64,000 nucleotides of DNA from Nemophila menziesii (taxonomy: Eukaryota > Streptophyta > Magnoliopsida > Boraginales > Hydrophyllaceae), in NCBI GenBank assembly GCA_029959085.1, contig JARWIR010000176.1, positions 62,001 to 126,000 of the forward strand, given 5' to 3'. This document shows, one piece after another, positions 47,938-61,078 of this stretch. A program made the position numbers and the translations under genes. The first letter of the stretch is position 1. Every line of letters begins with the position of its first letter. The notes below the pieces were generated by a model. The model searched no databases and was not told the DNA's origin. It was given only the letters and a program-made list of their open reading frames with translations.

Positions 47938-49015
47938 AATCGTCAATTCTAGTATCGGCTTTCGTTCCACACATTTGCAATAAGATCATTTCGGCGCTAA
48001 AAGTAAGCTACAGAATCATTGACATGAGTGTGATTACTAAGGAAGTAATGGTTATTATGTCTGAATTTAACACGACATGCTATGGTACCGTGACATATTA
48101 TCAACATAGTCATCACTATTCACGAGTCGGTTGTCTTCAATAATCATCTTGTAAAGAATTATACTGGTTTTAATAATTTTACTAAGATAGCTTTGCTTCT
48201 AAAAAACATAAGGCCCTTTAAGAATTTTCCATTTTATATGAAGAAATCTAAAAGCCATTTAAACATCATTAAACTATTCCACTTGCTTCTTGTAAAATTC
48301 TTTTTTATCTCATTTTATTAAACATTTAATAGCTTGTACAAGGATGGACCAACTAAAAAATATACCATCATCGAGGTAATATCATTTTTGTACTCTCTAC
48401 CATTAACTATATATTGAATCGGCATTTTTAAACCCTCAAGAATTTCATCAAATATTGGTGAAGTGTATAGTATATTAAGATCATTAGACGCACACATTGG
48501 GCCATAGTACAAATACCGGATCAAAGTGTTTTACGTTGCTACAAATTCCAGTATGATTGTCGGTTTACCATATTGTCATGTTTAGTATGCGGCTCATATG
48601 CGTGTGAAAATATTTTCCACCCATAATGCATACAATCCATACTTCCAAATATTTTTTGAAAACGCTTTTCACCGTCTTTCCTCAGTTACTTAACAATATT
48701 GTAATTGTTAGGTAAACGGAAATATTTACTAGTGTAGATTGAATTAATGGTATGCAAGGTATGCAAGGCGGCTGTCATCTTAATTTTTCATGATTAACCT
48801 ATCTTTCACACTATGTTTGGAGTTTCTCTAAGCTATTTTGAAAAATTTAATTATGTCGCCTAGAATTCTCAAAAGCATTGGATGTCTCATTTGGTACTAC
48901 GACCTAAATCATAACATGAATACAAATGATGGTCAACGAAATAATCATTCATAAGAATGTTATATGTACCTACCTGATCTTTATTTTTTAGAGATCTTCG
49001 TCCCAATGAACCACC
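47938..49015 (-). pseudogene. PIF/Harbinger DDE transposase relic (best central part)
   Basis: The 68-codon frame 48,318-48,524 shows the second catalytic Asp region best: YGPMCASNDLNILYTSPIF, then DEILEG and IQYIVNGREYKN. This follows the family's GSNNDINVLDRSPxFDxLLxGxxPxxxYxVNGxxYxxGYYLADGIYP. The frame then slips in the YYLADGIYP segment (ITSMMVYFLVGPS). KYFRLPNN-like and RRSLKNKDQVGTY blocks follow toward the N-terminus, ending near 49,012. The C-terminal signature has Cys and His changed (SIILYKMII, near 48,150). The relic is inactive. Confidence 0.88.
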
Positions 49016-49833
49016 ATTTATATGTTTTCTTTCTTTTTCTACATATGCATAGAGTTATTCAACTTTATCACGACTATCTTCTGTATGACCTTAAAAATTT
49101 CAACTATGGATATACTTGATGAGGTAAATGATCCTTGGTATGCATATTTAGATATATAGATTGAGGATGAGGATAGGGTGATTATGAAATTATAATAGGC
49201 TTGGTATATATAAAGTATGTGGTGGATACGAGATATAGATTAAACACTTGATATTAACGATAAAGAATCTAATCCAAGGAATGTTATATGGATCATAAAT
49301 TTTCAAGATTACGATAAAAATTAATCAGTTGAGATTGAATAGACAATATCTAATCGAACGAGATATACTATTGTAACTCAAATTAGTATATTAGGATATT
49401 GATAATGAGAAGAGTAATTCTCCTTGTGATTGCACTTCTAATTGCAAAAAGACGTAAATGAAATATATAGTCTTTGGTTCCTTACAATAATCCATAGATA
49501 TTATGGCATCTTACTGAGTTAATTTTCTCCAAGAGGGTGCCACTTTACACAAGATTTAGGAGCCATGAATAGTGAAATATAAAAAGGTCACAAAACATCA
49601 TGTACAACCATGTTAAACATTCATTAAGATGAAAGATGAATATGAAAATAGTCAAAACTATATATAAACACAAAAAGGATTAAAGAGAAACACCAAAACT
49701 AGTTTTCATAATTATTCATTCGAGATTGCCCAATTTAGCGATTATACCATCATACATAAAAAAAAACAAATCAAGACTAAGATGTAGTTCCCATAAACTC
49801 TTAGTTTAGTTTTAGAACAAGTAAAGTCACGAA

Positions 49834-50197
49834 CTATTGTGTTGTATCAGAAGGACCCGTAATAAAAAAGCACATGGTTGTGTCGGCCCCACCAAAATCG
49901 ACACTATATTTAGGTAGGTTGCACCATTTGGACAAAAATTTAGTATAACTGTATAGTTACAATTTTAACATTTGAAAGTGCATTAATATATCTTGACAAA
50001 GTATGTAAACTGATTATTATATCAAAACACATTAGTTTTCATTATTTAAATAATATTATGAAATAAACAAATACAAAACACAAAATAAATAATTAAATAG
50101 AAATAAACACACGTCACAATGGTTAACCATAGAAGTTGAATTTCATTAGGATCCAATTCTTGGATGATGATATTTGCAATTAACACAAACTTGCGTA
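49834..50197 (-). pseudogene. CCCH zinc-finger pseudogene zfA
   Basis: Same architecture and same finger-exon truncation as the 40.3-kb copy: the exon ends at gcgtaaataaat after CKYHHPRI. The stop is at 49,834-49,836. A few bases differ (aattaacacaaacttgcg). The truncation is shared with the 40.3-kb and 59.5-kb copies and absent at 14.2, 23.0 and 28.1 kb. This supports a common ancestor for the right-hand units. Confidence 0.7.
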
Positions 50198-51439
50198 AAT
50201 AAATATTTTCTTCTATTATATCCTAGAATCTCCATGCAAACCTTATTTTTCTATTATATAATCAGATTTTTCCATCTTATATAGTTAGATGTATAAGATT
50301 TTCCTAAAAAATGTAGTAAACAAGAAATTACACAATCGAATAAGAACTGAATGCAAGAGAGAGATGGAAACCAAATTATTGAAAATTGAGGTTAAATGGT
50401 TTATAACAAATAGCAAGATTATTAAACATAATATATTAAAGTCTATGTCCAAGAATATTAAAAAAATTAGGATATATGTTACAATTTAATAGATGATTTT
50501 TAATCAAAGAATAGCAAGAAAGTACTCATCACATGATAGTTACTAGCATACATGCTATAGTTAACAAATACAAAGATATTCATATAAAATACACCATAAA
50601 TGCTCAAGATTAACTACAAATTATTGTACCAGTCCCACATGTGTAATATAAAAACAGTACTTGGTATTTAGAAATAATGAACAAAGTATAAAATTAAGCA
50701 AAAAGAAAACAAAAAAATCATTATTATAGGAACTGAAGTTGAGTATAAGTGAAAAATGCATAACTGAATATTAACAAATCTATTTCACAAAACAGAAGCA
50801 ATATCAAATTAATTTTCATCTTGTAAGAGACATAAATTAGGAAAAGTTTTTAAAAAAAAGATGATCAATAAGTTTAATAGAGTATTACATCTTTCACAAT
50901 ACTTCCCCAATTCTAATATTTAATTTTTCCTACTCTCTTAACTAACAACACTATAATGATGAAGTATAAAAACCACCTAAGAATCTAATTTAAACCCCAT
51001 CTGAAAATTAGTTTCATCTAGTTAAGAGAGTAGGAGAAAACCATAAAATCAATTAGAAAAATATAATAAACATCTAATGAGATGTAATATTCTAATCTAG
51101 TTTAATCAATTATGATATGGCTAATGATAAGAGTAATTCCTTGCGGTGGTACTTGTTAAGGAAATAAGACACAAATAAAATATATAATCATTGGTTCCTT
51201 GAACATAATCTAAAATCATTTTCTTCTCGAAGGTGCCACTTGAGACTAGATTGAGTTGACATGATAGTAAAAGTTAAAAAGGTCACAACACAATATATAA
51301 GACATTGATAAAGATGAAATACGAATATGCACAACAATCAAAACTAGAGATAATTCTACGATTCATAAGCACATAGAGATATAAACACAAGAAGAAGAAA
51401 AGATTATCACTAAAAACAGTTTCCCTAAAAAGTCACCAA

Positions 51440-52025
51440 CTATTGCATTGTACTAGCTGGACTAGTTGAATAAGAAGCACATGGTAGTGTAGGACCCACT
51501 AGAATAATATGATCCTGCACCATTTGACAAAAGAAAAATAAGTATACATGTATAACTATAATTGTTCTCAGTTTGAAAGTTCATTAACTACTTTTAACAA
51601 AGAATGTATGGTCATTTTCAATTTCAAAACCATTTGCTTACCAGATAAGTGGCCCACATGGGAATAGTCAAACTTCAATAAGGATGCGGCACAACCCCAT
51701 AATCAGGAACCATTTACAATACTCCAAATTGCTGAGCTTGCGGTACTACATATGATAAAAAGGAGGTTGTGGATGGTGAAACTTGCAGGAAAACCTAACC
51801 TACATTCCCTGTTTATATATAAATCATATTCTGGTTCACCCTATACAAAAATTTCATTATTTAGATACTTTTATGAAATAACAATAAAAAAACACAATAG
51901 AAATAATAAAAAAAAACCTGTTGCATCGGGAAACCATAAATGTTGAGTTTCATCGGGGATCCAATCCTCTGATGGTGATACTTGCATTTAAAACCAAATT
52001 TGCAAATGCTGGTTCTCATATAGTA
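51440..52025 (-). pseudogene. CCCH zinc-finger pseudogene zfB
   Basis: The first finger exon (51,918-52,025) reads MRTSICKFGFKCKYHHQRI, then GSPMKLNIYGFPMQQ. It is open end to end with acceptor and donor in place and the C-x5-C-x3-H run intact, making it the best-preserved first finger in the window. The second finger exon (51,642-51,808) has one extra base in the Cys-Cys spacing, as in the previous unit, so the frameshift predates the unit duplication. The last exon stop is at 51,440-51,442. A 64-codon plus-strand frame at 51,752-51,946 is the antisense of these exons. Confidence 0.85.
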
Positions 52026-54860
52026 CTACAAATTCAATATAAAACCATTAATATAACAAAATAGAAAAACTACAAGATATAAATATTCCCTTCTATTATT
52101 CAAAGACTAGTAAGAAAACTACTTATCACATAATCTTTTTTTTTGTCGGAACATGATGCTTCCAAGCATTCAAGATATAAGTCACAAATAGTAAGACATT
52201 AATATAAAATACACCAAAAGAAATTAAAGCCAAATGAAATAGAAGAAAGCATGATTATAGGAAATTCATTTTGTTTGGATCATAATTATGGATGATTGCA
52301 TGTAGTAATCTAATACGTGTTTCAAATTATAAGAGGAAATAATTGTCAGACATATAACTGGACTAAATCAAAGTATATAAGTAGGGTATCTATGATTTAC
52401 TTTATTCTCCTTAAAACCATTAGATTCCAAAATGAGTAATCAATTCTCCTAACAAACTGTTTTGATCCCATGATATAAGAGACTCGCTAGAAGATGGGTT
52501 ATCTTTTTAGATACAAAAGAGAAGCTAGTGGGAGAAGCTCTTTTTGACGTAGAAGACTAGAAGCTAAGGTTACATACACATAATTAGTAACGAGTAAAAT
52601 GGTAACCGTTGGAAGATACTTGAAAACTAATAGATGAAAGAGCTTTATAGGAAATTTTTTAAAAACATAAAATAATCATTAAAACTAATATGCCTAGAGA
52701 TATAAACTCTTTTAATAGGAAGATGAAAAATACTTATAACCCTTATAATATGGACAGAAATCTAAGAAAACACAAGGCAAAAGAATTGTTATGCCATTTG
52801 TGAACATTATAAGTTATAAGGCTTTAACATTGGAAAAATAAACACCCAAACTAGCTTACTGATAAATAATATGATAAATAATATGCAGTAGAACTTTAAA
52901 GAACCTCAAAATATGACTTAATTTACCCAAATTACACTTGGGTAGATAGTTAAGTGGCAAATTTGTTGTAGCCAAGCCTTCTAGTTAGTAGAAAGAAAAA
53001 CATATATTTTCATGATTTATTAATATTAAGGTTATTTTAATTAGGTATATAATATTCTCTCTATTTTTTTTAGTTTCAGATCTATCATATAATTACATGG
53101 GAGAGATAAAATTTACCAATATCACAACACCTATTGTTCATGTTTGTTTAATTTTATGAAATGACATGGCCACCAATCTTTTTCTGTCAAATATATAAAT
53201 AGTTCAATAAATAATCTATAACATATGCATAAAAATAAATAAATATTTTATTGTATTTTATTGTATTTAATTCTAAGTATAATTTACTAAACTTCAATTA
53301 AGTAGAGCAAAAATAAAAAAATAAGATAATTTCAATAATATAAATGGTTTATGCATATAATCAAAATTCAAATTTTTATACATTTCTTATCTTAAATTAG
53401 ACCTAAAATAGTAAAATATAAATAAATCATAATTAAAAAGAAAATAGTTTACCGTCTGCATCATCCATCTTGGGATGTTGAAATAGTTTTTTTTTGTTCT
53501 CCTTTATTTTATTCATATGTCCTTTATTCATGGAGAAAAATATCTTAAATTTAAGAAATATATATGTGTAAAAATAATTAGGTGACATTACTTCAAAACT
53601 GTTTGTTTTGTAAATAGAGATATAAATCCAAAAATAAGAAAATTGAAGAATTTATTATTATAAATTAGGTTATAATAAATGATTGTCATTAAACCCTAGA
53701 CTAACAAGTTTCTTCAACTAATACTTTTAAATTTTTTTAATTCAACTAAAACTCCTACAAAGTGTATTGACTTAAAAAATATTAAAACTAATGAAGTGGG
53801 AGGCACTAACAAGACATTGACAAGAGATTATGTTGGACTCTTGGTAAAATTATTATTTTTTCTTTTGTTTATAAGGTTTTTGTACATGTTTGAACCATAT
53901 ATAAAGAATTACTCTTTGTTAACATAATTGGAAGGTAGGTAACTTTAACCAAGATTAGAAAATTCAAATGTATTTTAGTAAAGATAATTATAGGAATGAT
54001 GAAGAAACTACATGTAAAAATAATTTTGGAATACAGAGCACTCACTAAAAAAATATTAATTCACTAAAAAAATATTAATTCACAGATATAATAAGAATCT
54101 CAAAAAATATTATTAGGTAAAATATCATTGTCAACTATGGAAATTCATGAAATATAATCAATGGGAACTCTGATCATACCCTATTCGATAAAGCTATCTC
54201 TTGGAGTCTATATTTCGTGTGAATAATACATAAATCCTAGTTGAATTTCTATAAAGTTCCAAGTTGTCCAACAACAACACGACTAATATGCCACTTTCTA
54301 CCTAATCAAGGGCATTTACCAATCGGTCTTATAATTTTAGATTTGAAGACCTAAAAGTAAACTAGAAAAAAGCCCAACACCCATGTAGTTTTTGAAGACC
54401 ATAGATAAAGATTAGATAAGTAATTTTTTTGTTAATATGGACCAATGTTTACATACTCATTCTGCTGCAAAAAGAATTGAAAAGCTGCAGAATTAGTATA
54501 AAAAATAGAACAACAAAATTTGACCAACTCTGATTATCCTTTACAAAAAAATATATGAAACATTACAATCAATATTATTATTTGTGACGAATTACATAAT
54601 GCAAAAAATCAGATTATAAACATTTATCAATCAAGATTCAATTCATTAACTGATTACAAAAATATACATAATATTTGTTATTCAAGTAAAGCGTATTTAT
54701 ATCTTACCAAAATTATATAATGAGATACTGAAATACTGTTGTAGAGAGATTTATATTTGTAGATAGATATGTATCTTCAAATTTAATAGAGTCTCTGTTT
54801 GTTGATAGAGTTTGGACAAGGAAAGGTTGTTCAAACTGATCTCCCTTCAATGTTGTTCAT
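52026..54860. other. AT-rich stretch 5' of zfB, mostly unassigned
   Basis: Homologous to 42,482-45,290 throughout. The candidate mini-exon is at about 53,453-53,488. No other coding signal is recognised. Confidence 0.4.
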
Positions 54861-55156
54861 ATAGTTGAGTGATGATTTTTTTGAGGTCAATGAGGTATAT
54901 CTGTGATAGACAACCTTTTATTTTGTATTTTCTAAGTATAATTTAAGGAAAAAGTAGAATGAAGATGTTGGAGGATCGAGAAGAAGATCAGCGGCGGTTT
55001 AGGGTTGAGAAAAATATAGGTTTGTGGAATGAATATATTGATTGGGAATTTTTATATATATAATTTATATAATAAATATAATTACATATTAGTCATTCTT
55101 TTAAATTTTCTATAATTCTTAGTCATTTTTTATTTATACTATTAAGATTTTATATA

Positions 55157-55340
55157 TTGATTTTGGAAAATTCTTCAATCTTCCTTCACCAATTATATTA
55201 ATACACATACCCCATTTTTTAAACTTGCAAAAGTAACTAACATATTAATCTACTGACATGTATTTTGTTAATAAATCAATGGTTGTGATATAAATATTGG
55301 ACCGTCCAATATTGGATGGAAGTCTTACCCAATTATTTTG
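55157..55340. mobile_element. Mutator-like MITE, second copy, with a 28-base internal insertion
   Basis: The same insertion as at 45,544-45,699, inherited by unit duplication. The target copies have each drifted (TTGATTTTG and ATTATTTTG). It contains an extra segment, about 55,289-55,316, including the near-perfect palindrome ATATTGGAC-C-GTCCAATAT. Confidence 0.65.
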
Positions 55341-55439
55341 AATGATTTACTTTTAGTCTTTTTAAATTAGTTTTGTTAAATATATATTGCAATGTTTTAT
55401 TTCAATTTACTAACCATTTTTCTGAATCTTATTTAGTTA

Positions 55440-56336
55440 GCACATGATAACATGGCAAACACAAATAAAAATTGTAAAAGGTTCTAACTATAAGATAAAG
55501 AATATAAATCATTATGTCATGCTTATGTTACTATTAGTGGAGATAATAGGATTCAGTGAATCAATCAAACAAAACCCTGTGGAACCGAATTCACGAGAAA
55601 TTCATGGAGCTATGCATATCTCCTTTCAGTACGACTAGAACACCAAACTGTCTAAAATGACATATTAGCGTAATCAACAACGGATGCACGAGATATGATG
55701 AGTGCATGAAAGAGGCAAAAACAACTATGGTATGGTGAAATTGGTAAGAATTAAATTACGTCATATTTTTTATCCATGTAAATTTATTTATAGCTTAATT
55801 AATATTTTAATATAGCTTAGTACATTTTTGGTATGGTGGTGATACTATTAAGTTATACGATTCAGGGGAAGTGGAGCATTTCATTTTCGATCATTGCTGG
55901 AAATATTTAATGGAGGGTCCTAAAAGAATGATGAGTCTCGAGAACAATTCTCTAGTTATGAACATGTATCCATGGGGAGAAATTTTGAATGAATTAGGTA
56001 CTAATTTAACTCCTACTCCATATCAATCCACATCTCAATGTCAAATAGAATTAGTTAATCAGGTGGAGTTCTTGCCTAACACACAAACAAATCCTACAAA
56101 ATCAAGGCCCATGGAAATAAAAAAGGAGAAGGCCATTGTAGGATAGAATTTAGTCGAAAGACAAGAAAAAGAGGATTGACTTATAAAATTCCAAGAAGTT
56201 TATATAAATAATCAAGGTATAATGATAATGAAGATAAAACTGCCGACAAACAAATGTTAAGGAAGGAGACGGTGGGTAATACATAAAAACAATCGTTATT
56301 TAAAGATTATCCATGTCCAATAGTGAACTATTAAAA
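55440..56336 (+). pseudogene. ORF1-like relic, first tandem copy (best exon 2)
   Basis: Harbinger-type Myb/SANT-like, NAM-associated relic. The intron is 55,744-55,815 (72 bases). Exon 2 is open from Met at 55,871 for 91 codons: EHFIFDHCWKYLMEGPKRM, SLENNSLVMN, MYPWGEILNELG, then RPMEIKKEKAIVG before a stop at 56,144-56,146. The Phe-Asp-His-Cys-Trp core corresponds to the family's FEHCW. A Thr/Pro/Ser-rich stretch (LTPTPYQSTSQ) links it to the RPxGxK-like motif, where Gly is Glu. The 3' part is cut at AAAAG (56,333-56,337) and fused to the next copy. Confidence 0.78.
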
Positions 56337-57245
56337 GGTTCTAACTATTTGATAAAGAAGATATATCATTATGTCATACTTATGTTCCTATTAGTGGAGA
56401 TAATAGGATCTAGTGAATCAATCAAATAAAACCCTGTGGAACCGAATTCACGAGAAATTCATGGAGATGTGCACATCTCCTCTCGGTACGACTAGAACAC
56501 CAAAATGGTTAAAATAATATATTAGCGTAATCAACAAGGAATGCACGAGATATGATGAGTGCATGAAAGAAGCAAAAACAACTAAGGTGTGGTGAAATTA
56601 GTAAGAATTAAATTACGTCATATTTTTTATCCATGTAAATTTACTTATAGCTTAATTAATATTTGAATATAGCTGAGTACTTTTTTGGTATGGTAGTGAT
56701 GCTATTGAGTTATACAATTCAGGGGAAGTGGACCATTTTACTTTCGATCATTGCTGGAAATATTTAATGAAGGGTCCTAAAAGGATGGTGAGTCTCGAGA
56801 ACAATTCTCTAGTTATGAACATTTATCCATGGGGAGAAATTTTGAATGAATTAGGTCCTAATTTAACTCCTACCTCATCTCCATCTACATCTTCATGTAA
56901 AATAGAATTAGTTAATCAGGTGGAGTTCTCGCCTAACACACAAACAAATCCTAGGGAATCAAGTCCCATGGGAATAAAAAAGGAGAATGCCATCATAGGA
57001 TAGAATTTAGTTGAAAGACAAGAAAAAGATGGATGGCTTATAAAATTCCAAGAAGTTTATATAAATATTCATGGTATAATGATAATGAAGATAAAACTGC
57101 AGACAAATTAATGTTGAGGAAGAAGAAGGTGGGTAATACATAAAAAACAATCGTTATTTAAAGATTACCCATGTCCAATATTGAACTATTAAAAGATGAT
57201 GAATACCATTTCGAAATGACACCACGAAGCGAAGATTTATAAAAT
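56337..57245 (+). pseudogene. ORF1-like relic, second tandem copy
   Basis: The intron is 56,601-56,672. The exon-1 end is atta instead of attg before gtaag. Exon 2 is open for 91 codons (56,728-57,003): DHFTFDHCWKYLMKGPKRM, then MVSLENNSL and NIYPWGEILNELG, ending NAIIG. The RPxGxK motif reads SPMGIKKENA, with Arg lost. The 3' segment encoding DDEYHFEMTPR is present at about 57,195-57,228 in another phase. It belongs to the MKGPKRMVSL subtype shared with 36.3 and 46.7 kb. Confidence 0.78.
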
Positions 57246-57579
57246 CAATTTTGTCTTTATTTATATTTCAAGTCTAGGTGTTTTAATATTAAATGTAATG
57301 CTTTTATATATCATTGTAATGTTTTATCTATCTATTATAGTGAGCTTTACTTTCTAACTATTACTTTTTAAGATATTTTGAAGTATTAAGTCATAAAATT
57401 ATATAAATGATATAATAACATCAAATAAATATGACATCAAAGATAATAATGACTATAAAAATTACTTTAAAACACACAAATTGAAAATACAAAAAATATT
57501 ATTATATATGTATAAATTACATGAATTAAATTTACATGAAATTAAATTAGACAAAGTAATTTTACGCGAGTTGAATCGT

Positions 57580-58640
57580 CAATTCTAGTATCGGTTTTCG
57601 TTCGACACATTTGCAATAAGATCATTTCGGCGCTAAAAGTAAGCCACAGAATCATTGACATGAGTGTGATTACTAAGGCAGTAATGGTTATTATGTCTGA
57701 ATTTAACAGGACATGCTATGGTACCGTGACATATTATCAATATAGTCATCACTATTCACGAGTCAGTTGTCTTCAATAATCATCTTATGAAGAATTATAC
57801 TGGTTTTCATAATTTTACTAAGATAGCTTTGCTTCTAAAATACATAAGGCCCTTTAAGAATTTTCCATTTTATATGAAGAAATCTAAAAGCCATTTAAAA
57901 CATCCTTAAACTATTCCACTTGCTTCTTGTAAAATTCTTTTTTATCTCATTTTATTAAACATTTAATAGCTTGTACAAGGATAAACCAACTAGAAAATAT
58001 ACCATCATCGAGGTAATATCATTTTACTACTCTCTACCATTAACTATATATTGAATCGGCATTATTAAACCCTCAAGAATTTCATCAAATATTGGTTAAG
58101 TGTATAATATGTTAATATCATTAGACGCACACATTGGGCCATAGTACAAATGCCGGATCAAAGTGTTTTACATTGCTACAAATTCCAGTATGATTGTCGG
58201 TTTACCATATTGTCATGTTTAGTATGCGGCTCATATGCGTGTGAAAATATTTTCCACCCATAATGCATACAATCCATACTTTCAAATATTTTTTGAAAAC
58301 GCTTTTCACCGTCTTTCCTCAGTTACCTAACAATATTGTAATTGTTAGTTAAATGGAAATATTTACTAGTGTATATTGAATTAATTGTATGCAAGGTATG
58401 CAAGGCGGCTGTCATCTTAATTTTTCATGATTAACCTATCTTTCACACTATGTTTGGAGTTTCTCTAAGCTATTTTGAAAAATTTAATTATGTCGCCTAG
58501 AATTCTCAAAAGCATTGGATGTCTCATTTGGTACTACGACCTAAATCATAACATGAGTACAAATGACGGTCAACGAAATAAGTATGTTATATGTACCTAC
58601 CTGATCTTTATTTTTTAGAGATCTTCGTTCCAATGTACCA
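57580..58640 (-). pseudogene. PIF/Harbinger DDE transposase relic
   Basis: Same order of blocks as the 47.9-kb copy and nearly identical to it. ASNDINIL lies near 58,110-58,130 (Ile restored as in the family's NNDIN), with the SPIFDEIL segment before it. The CIILHKMI-like signature is near 57,790, where atg becomes ata (cttatgaagaattatac). The N-terminal RRSLKNKDQVGTY block is near 58,600-58,635. About 10 bases (tcattcata) are missing beside that block. No open frame of 60 codons survives, so this copy is slightly more decayed. Confidence 0.85.
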
Positions 58641-59463
58641 CCATTTATGTCTTTTCTTTCTTTTTCTACATTTGTATAGAGTTATTCAACTTTATCACGA
58701 CTATCTTCTATATGACCTTAGAAATTTCAACTATGGATATACTTGATGAGGTAAATGATCCTTGGTATGCATATTTAGATATATAGATTGAGGATTCGGA
58801 TAGGGTGATTATGAAATTATAATAGGCTTGGTATATATAAAGTATGTGGTGGATACGTGATATAGATTATACAATTGATATTAACGATAAAGAATCTAAT
58901 CTAAGGAATGTTATATGGATCATAAATTTTCAAGATTACGATAAAAATTAATCAGTTGAGATTGAATAGACAATATCTAATCGAACGAGATATATTATTG
59001 AAACTCAAATTAGTATATTAGGATATTGATAATGAGAAGAGTAATTCTCCTTGTGATGGTACTTCTAATTGCAAAAAGACGTAAATGAAATATATAGTCT
59101 TTGGTTCCTTACAATAATCCATAGATATTATAGCATCTTACTGAATTAATTTTCTCCAAGAGGGTCCCACTTTTCACAAGATTTAGGTGCCATGAATAGT
59201 AAAATTTAAAAAGGTCACAAAACATCATGTACAACCATGTTAAACATTCATTAAGATGAAAGATGAATATGAAAATAGTCAAAACTATATATAAACACAA
59301 AAAGGATTAAAGAGAAACACTAAAAACTAGTTTTTCATAATTTTTCATTCGAGCTTGCTCCATTTAACAATTATACCATCATAAATAAAAAAAGAACAAA
59401 TCAAGACTAAGATGTAGTTCCCATAATATCTTACTTTAGTTTTAGAACAAGTAAAGTCACGAA

Positions 59464-59823
59464 CTATTGTGTTGTATCAGAAGGACCCGTAGTAAAAAAG
59501 CACATGGTTGTGTCGGCCCCACCAAAATCGACACTATTATTAGGTAGCTTGCACCATTTGGACAAAAATTTAGTATAACTGTATAGTTACAATTTTAACA
59601 TTTGAAAGTGCATTAATATATCTTGACAAAGTATGTAAACTGATTATTATATCAAAACACATTAGTTTTCATTATTTAAATAATATTATGAAATAAACAA
59701 ATACAAAACAAAAAATAAATAATTAAATAGAAATAAACAAATGTCACAATGGTTAACCATAGAAGTTGAATTTCATTAGGATCCAATTCTTGGATGATGA
59801 TATTTGCAATAAACACAGACTTG
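59464..59823 (-). pseudogene. CCCH zinc-finger pseudogene zfA
   Basis: The truncated finger exon (about 59,738-59,823) keeps CKYHHPRIGS, and the first Cys of the half finger is present as CVYC. The last exon ends at the stop at 59,464-59,466. It is the same deleted form as the copies at 40.3 and 49.8 kb. Confidence 0.7.
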
Positions 59824-61078
59824 CGTAAATAAATATTTTCTTCTATTATATCCTAGAATCTCCATGAAAACCTTATTTTTCTATTATATAATCAGGTTTT
59901 TCCATCTTATATATTTGGATGTATAAGATTTTCCTAAAAAATGTAGTAAACAAGAAATCACACAATCGAATAAGAACTGAATGCAAGAGAGAGGGAAACC
60001 AAATTATTGAAAATTGAGGTTAAATATTTTATAACAAATAGCAAGATTATTAAACATAATATATTAAAGTCTAAGTCCAAGAATATTAAAAAAATTAGGA
60101 TAAATGTTACAATTTAATAGATGATTTTTAATCAGATAATAGCAAGAAAGTACTCATCACATGATAGTTACTAGCATACATGTTATAGTTAACAAATACA
60201 AAGATATTCATATAAAATACACCATAAATGATCAAGAATAACTACAAATTATTGTACCAGTCTTACTATGTAATATAAGAACAGTACTTGGTATTTAGAA
60301 ATAATTAACAAAGTATAAAATTAAAGCAAAAAGAAAACAAAAAAATCATTATTATATGAACTGGAGTTGAGTATAAGTGAAAAATGCACAACTGAATATT
60401 AACAAATCTATTTCACAAAAGAGAAGCAATATCAAATTACTTTTCATCTTGTAAGAGACATAAATTAAGAAAAGTTTTGTTAAAAAAGATGATCAATAAG
60501 TTTAATAGAGTATTACATCTTTCACAATACTTCCCCAATTCTAATATTTAATTTTTCCTACTCTCTTAACTAACAACACTATAATGAAGAAGTATAAAAA
60601 CCACCTAAGAATCTAATTTAAACCCCATCTGAAAATTAGTTTCATCTAGTTAAGAGAGTAGGAGAAAACCATAAAATCAATTAGAAAAATATAATAAACA
60701 TTTAATGAGTTGTAATATTCTAATCCAGTTTAATCAATTGCGATATGGCTAATGATAAGAGTAATTCCTTGCGATGGTACTTGATAAGGAAAAAAGACAC
60801 AAAGAAAATATATAATCATTGGTTCCTTGAACATAATCTAAAATCATTTTCTTCTCGAAGGTGCCACTTGAAACTAGATTGAGTTGACATGATAGTAAAA
60901 GTTAAAAAGGTCATAACACAATATATAAGACATTCATAAAGATGAAATATGAATATGCACAACAATCAAAACTAGAGATAATTCTATGATTCATAAGCAC
61001 ATAGAGATATAAACACAAGAAGAAGAAAAGATTAACACTAAAAACTGGTTTCTCTAAAAAGTCACCAACTATTGCATT

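Larger units (their letters stand above)
40721..50264. repeat. Composite unit, 9,544 bases (clean copy)
   Basis: Complete unit: spacer, zfB (41,897-42,481), AT-rich stretch, MITE (45,553-45,690), ORF1 twice (45,800-46,693 and 46,694-47,600), transposase (47,938-49,015) and zfA (49,834-50,197). It matches the following unit base for base over long stretches, with only a few differences per 60 bases in the lines I compared. Confidence 0.92.
50265..59894. repeat. Composite unit, 9,630 bases (clean copy)
   Basis: Same order as the previous unit. Differences I could see are a 28-base insertion inside the MITE, a direct repeat of ctaaaaaaatattaattcac at 54,043-54,080, and a repeat of aataatatgata near 52,865. 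Confidence 0.92.
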
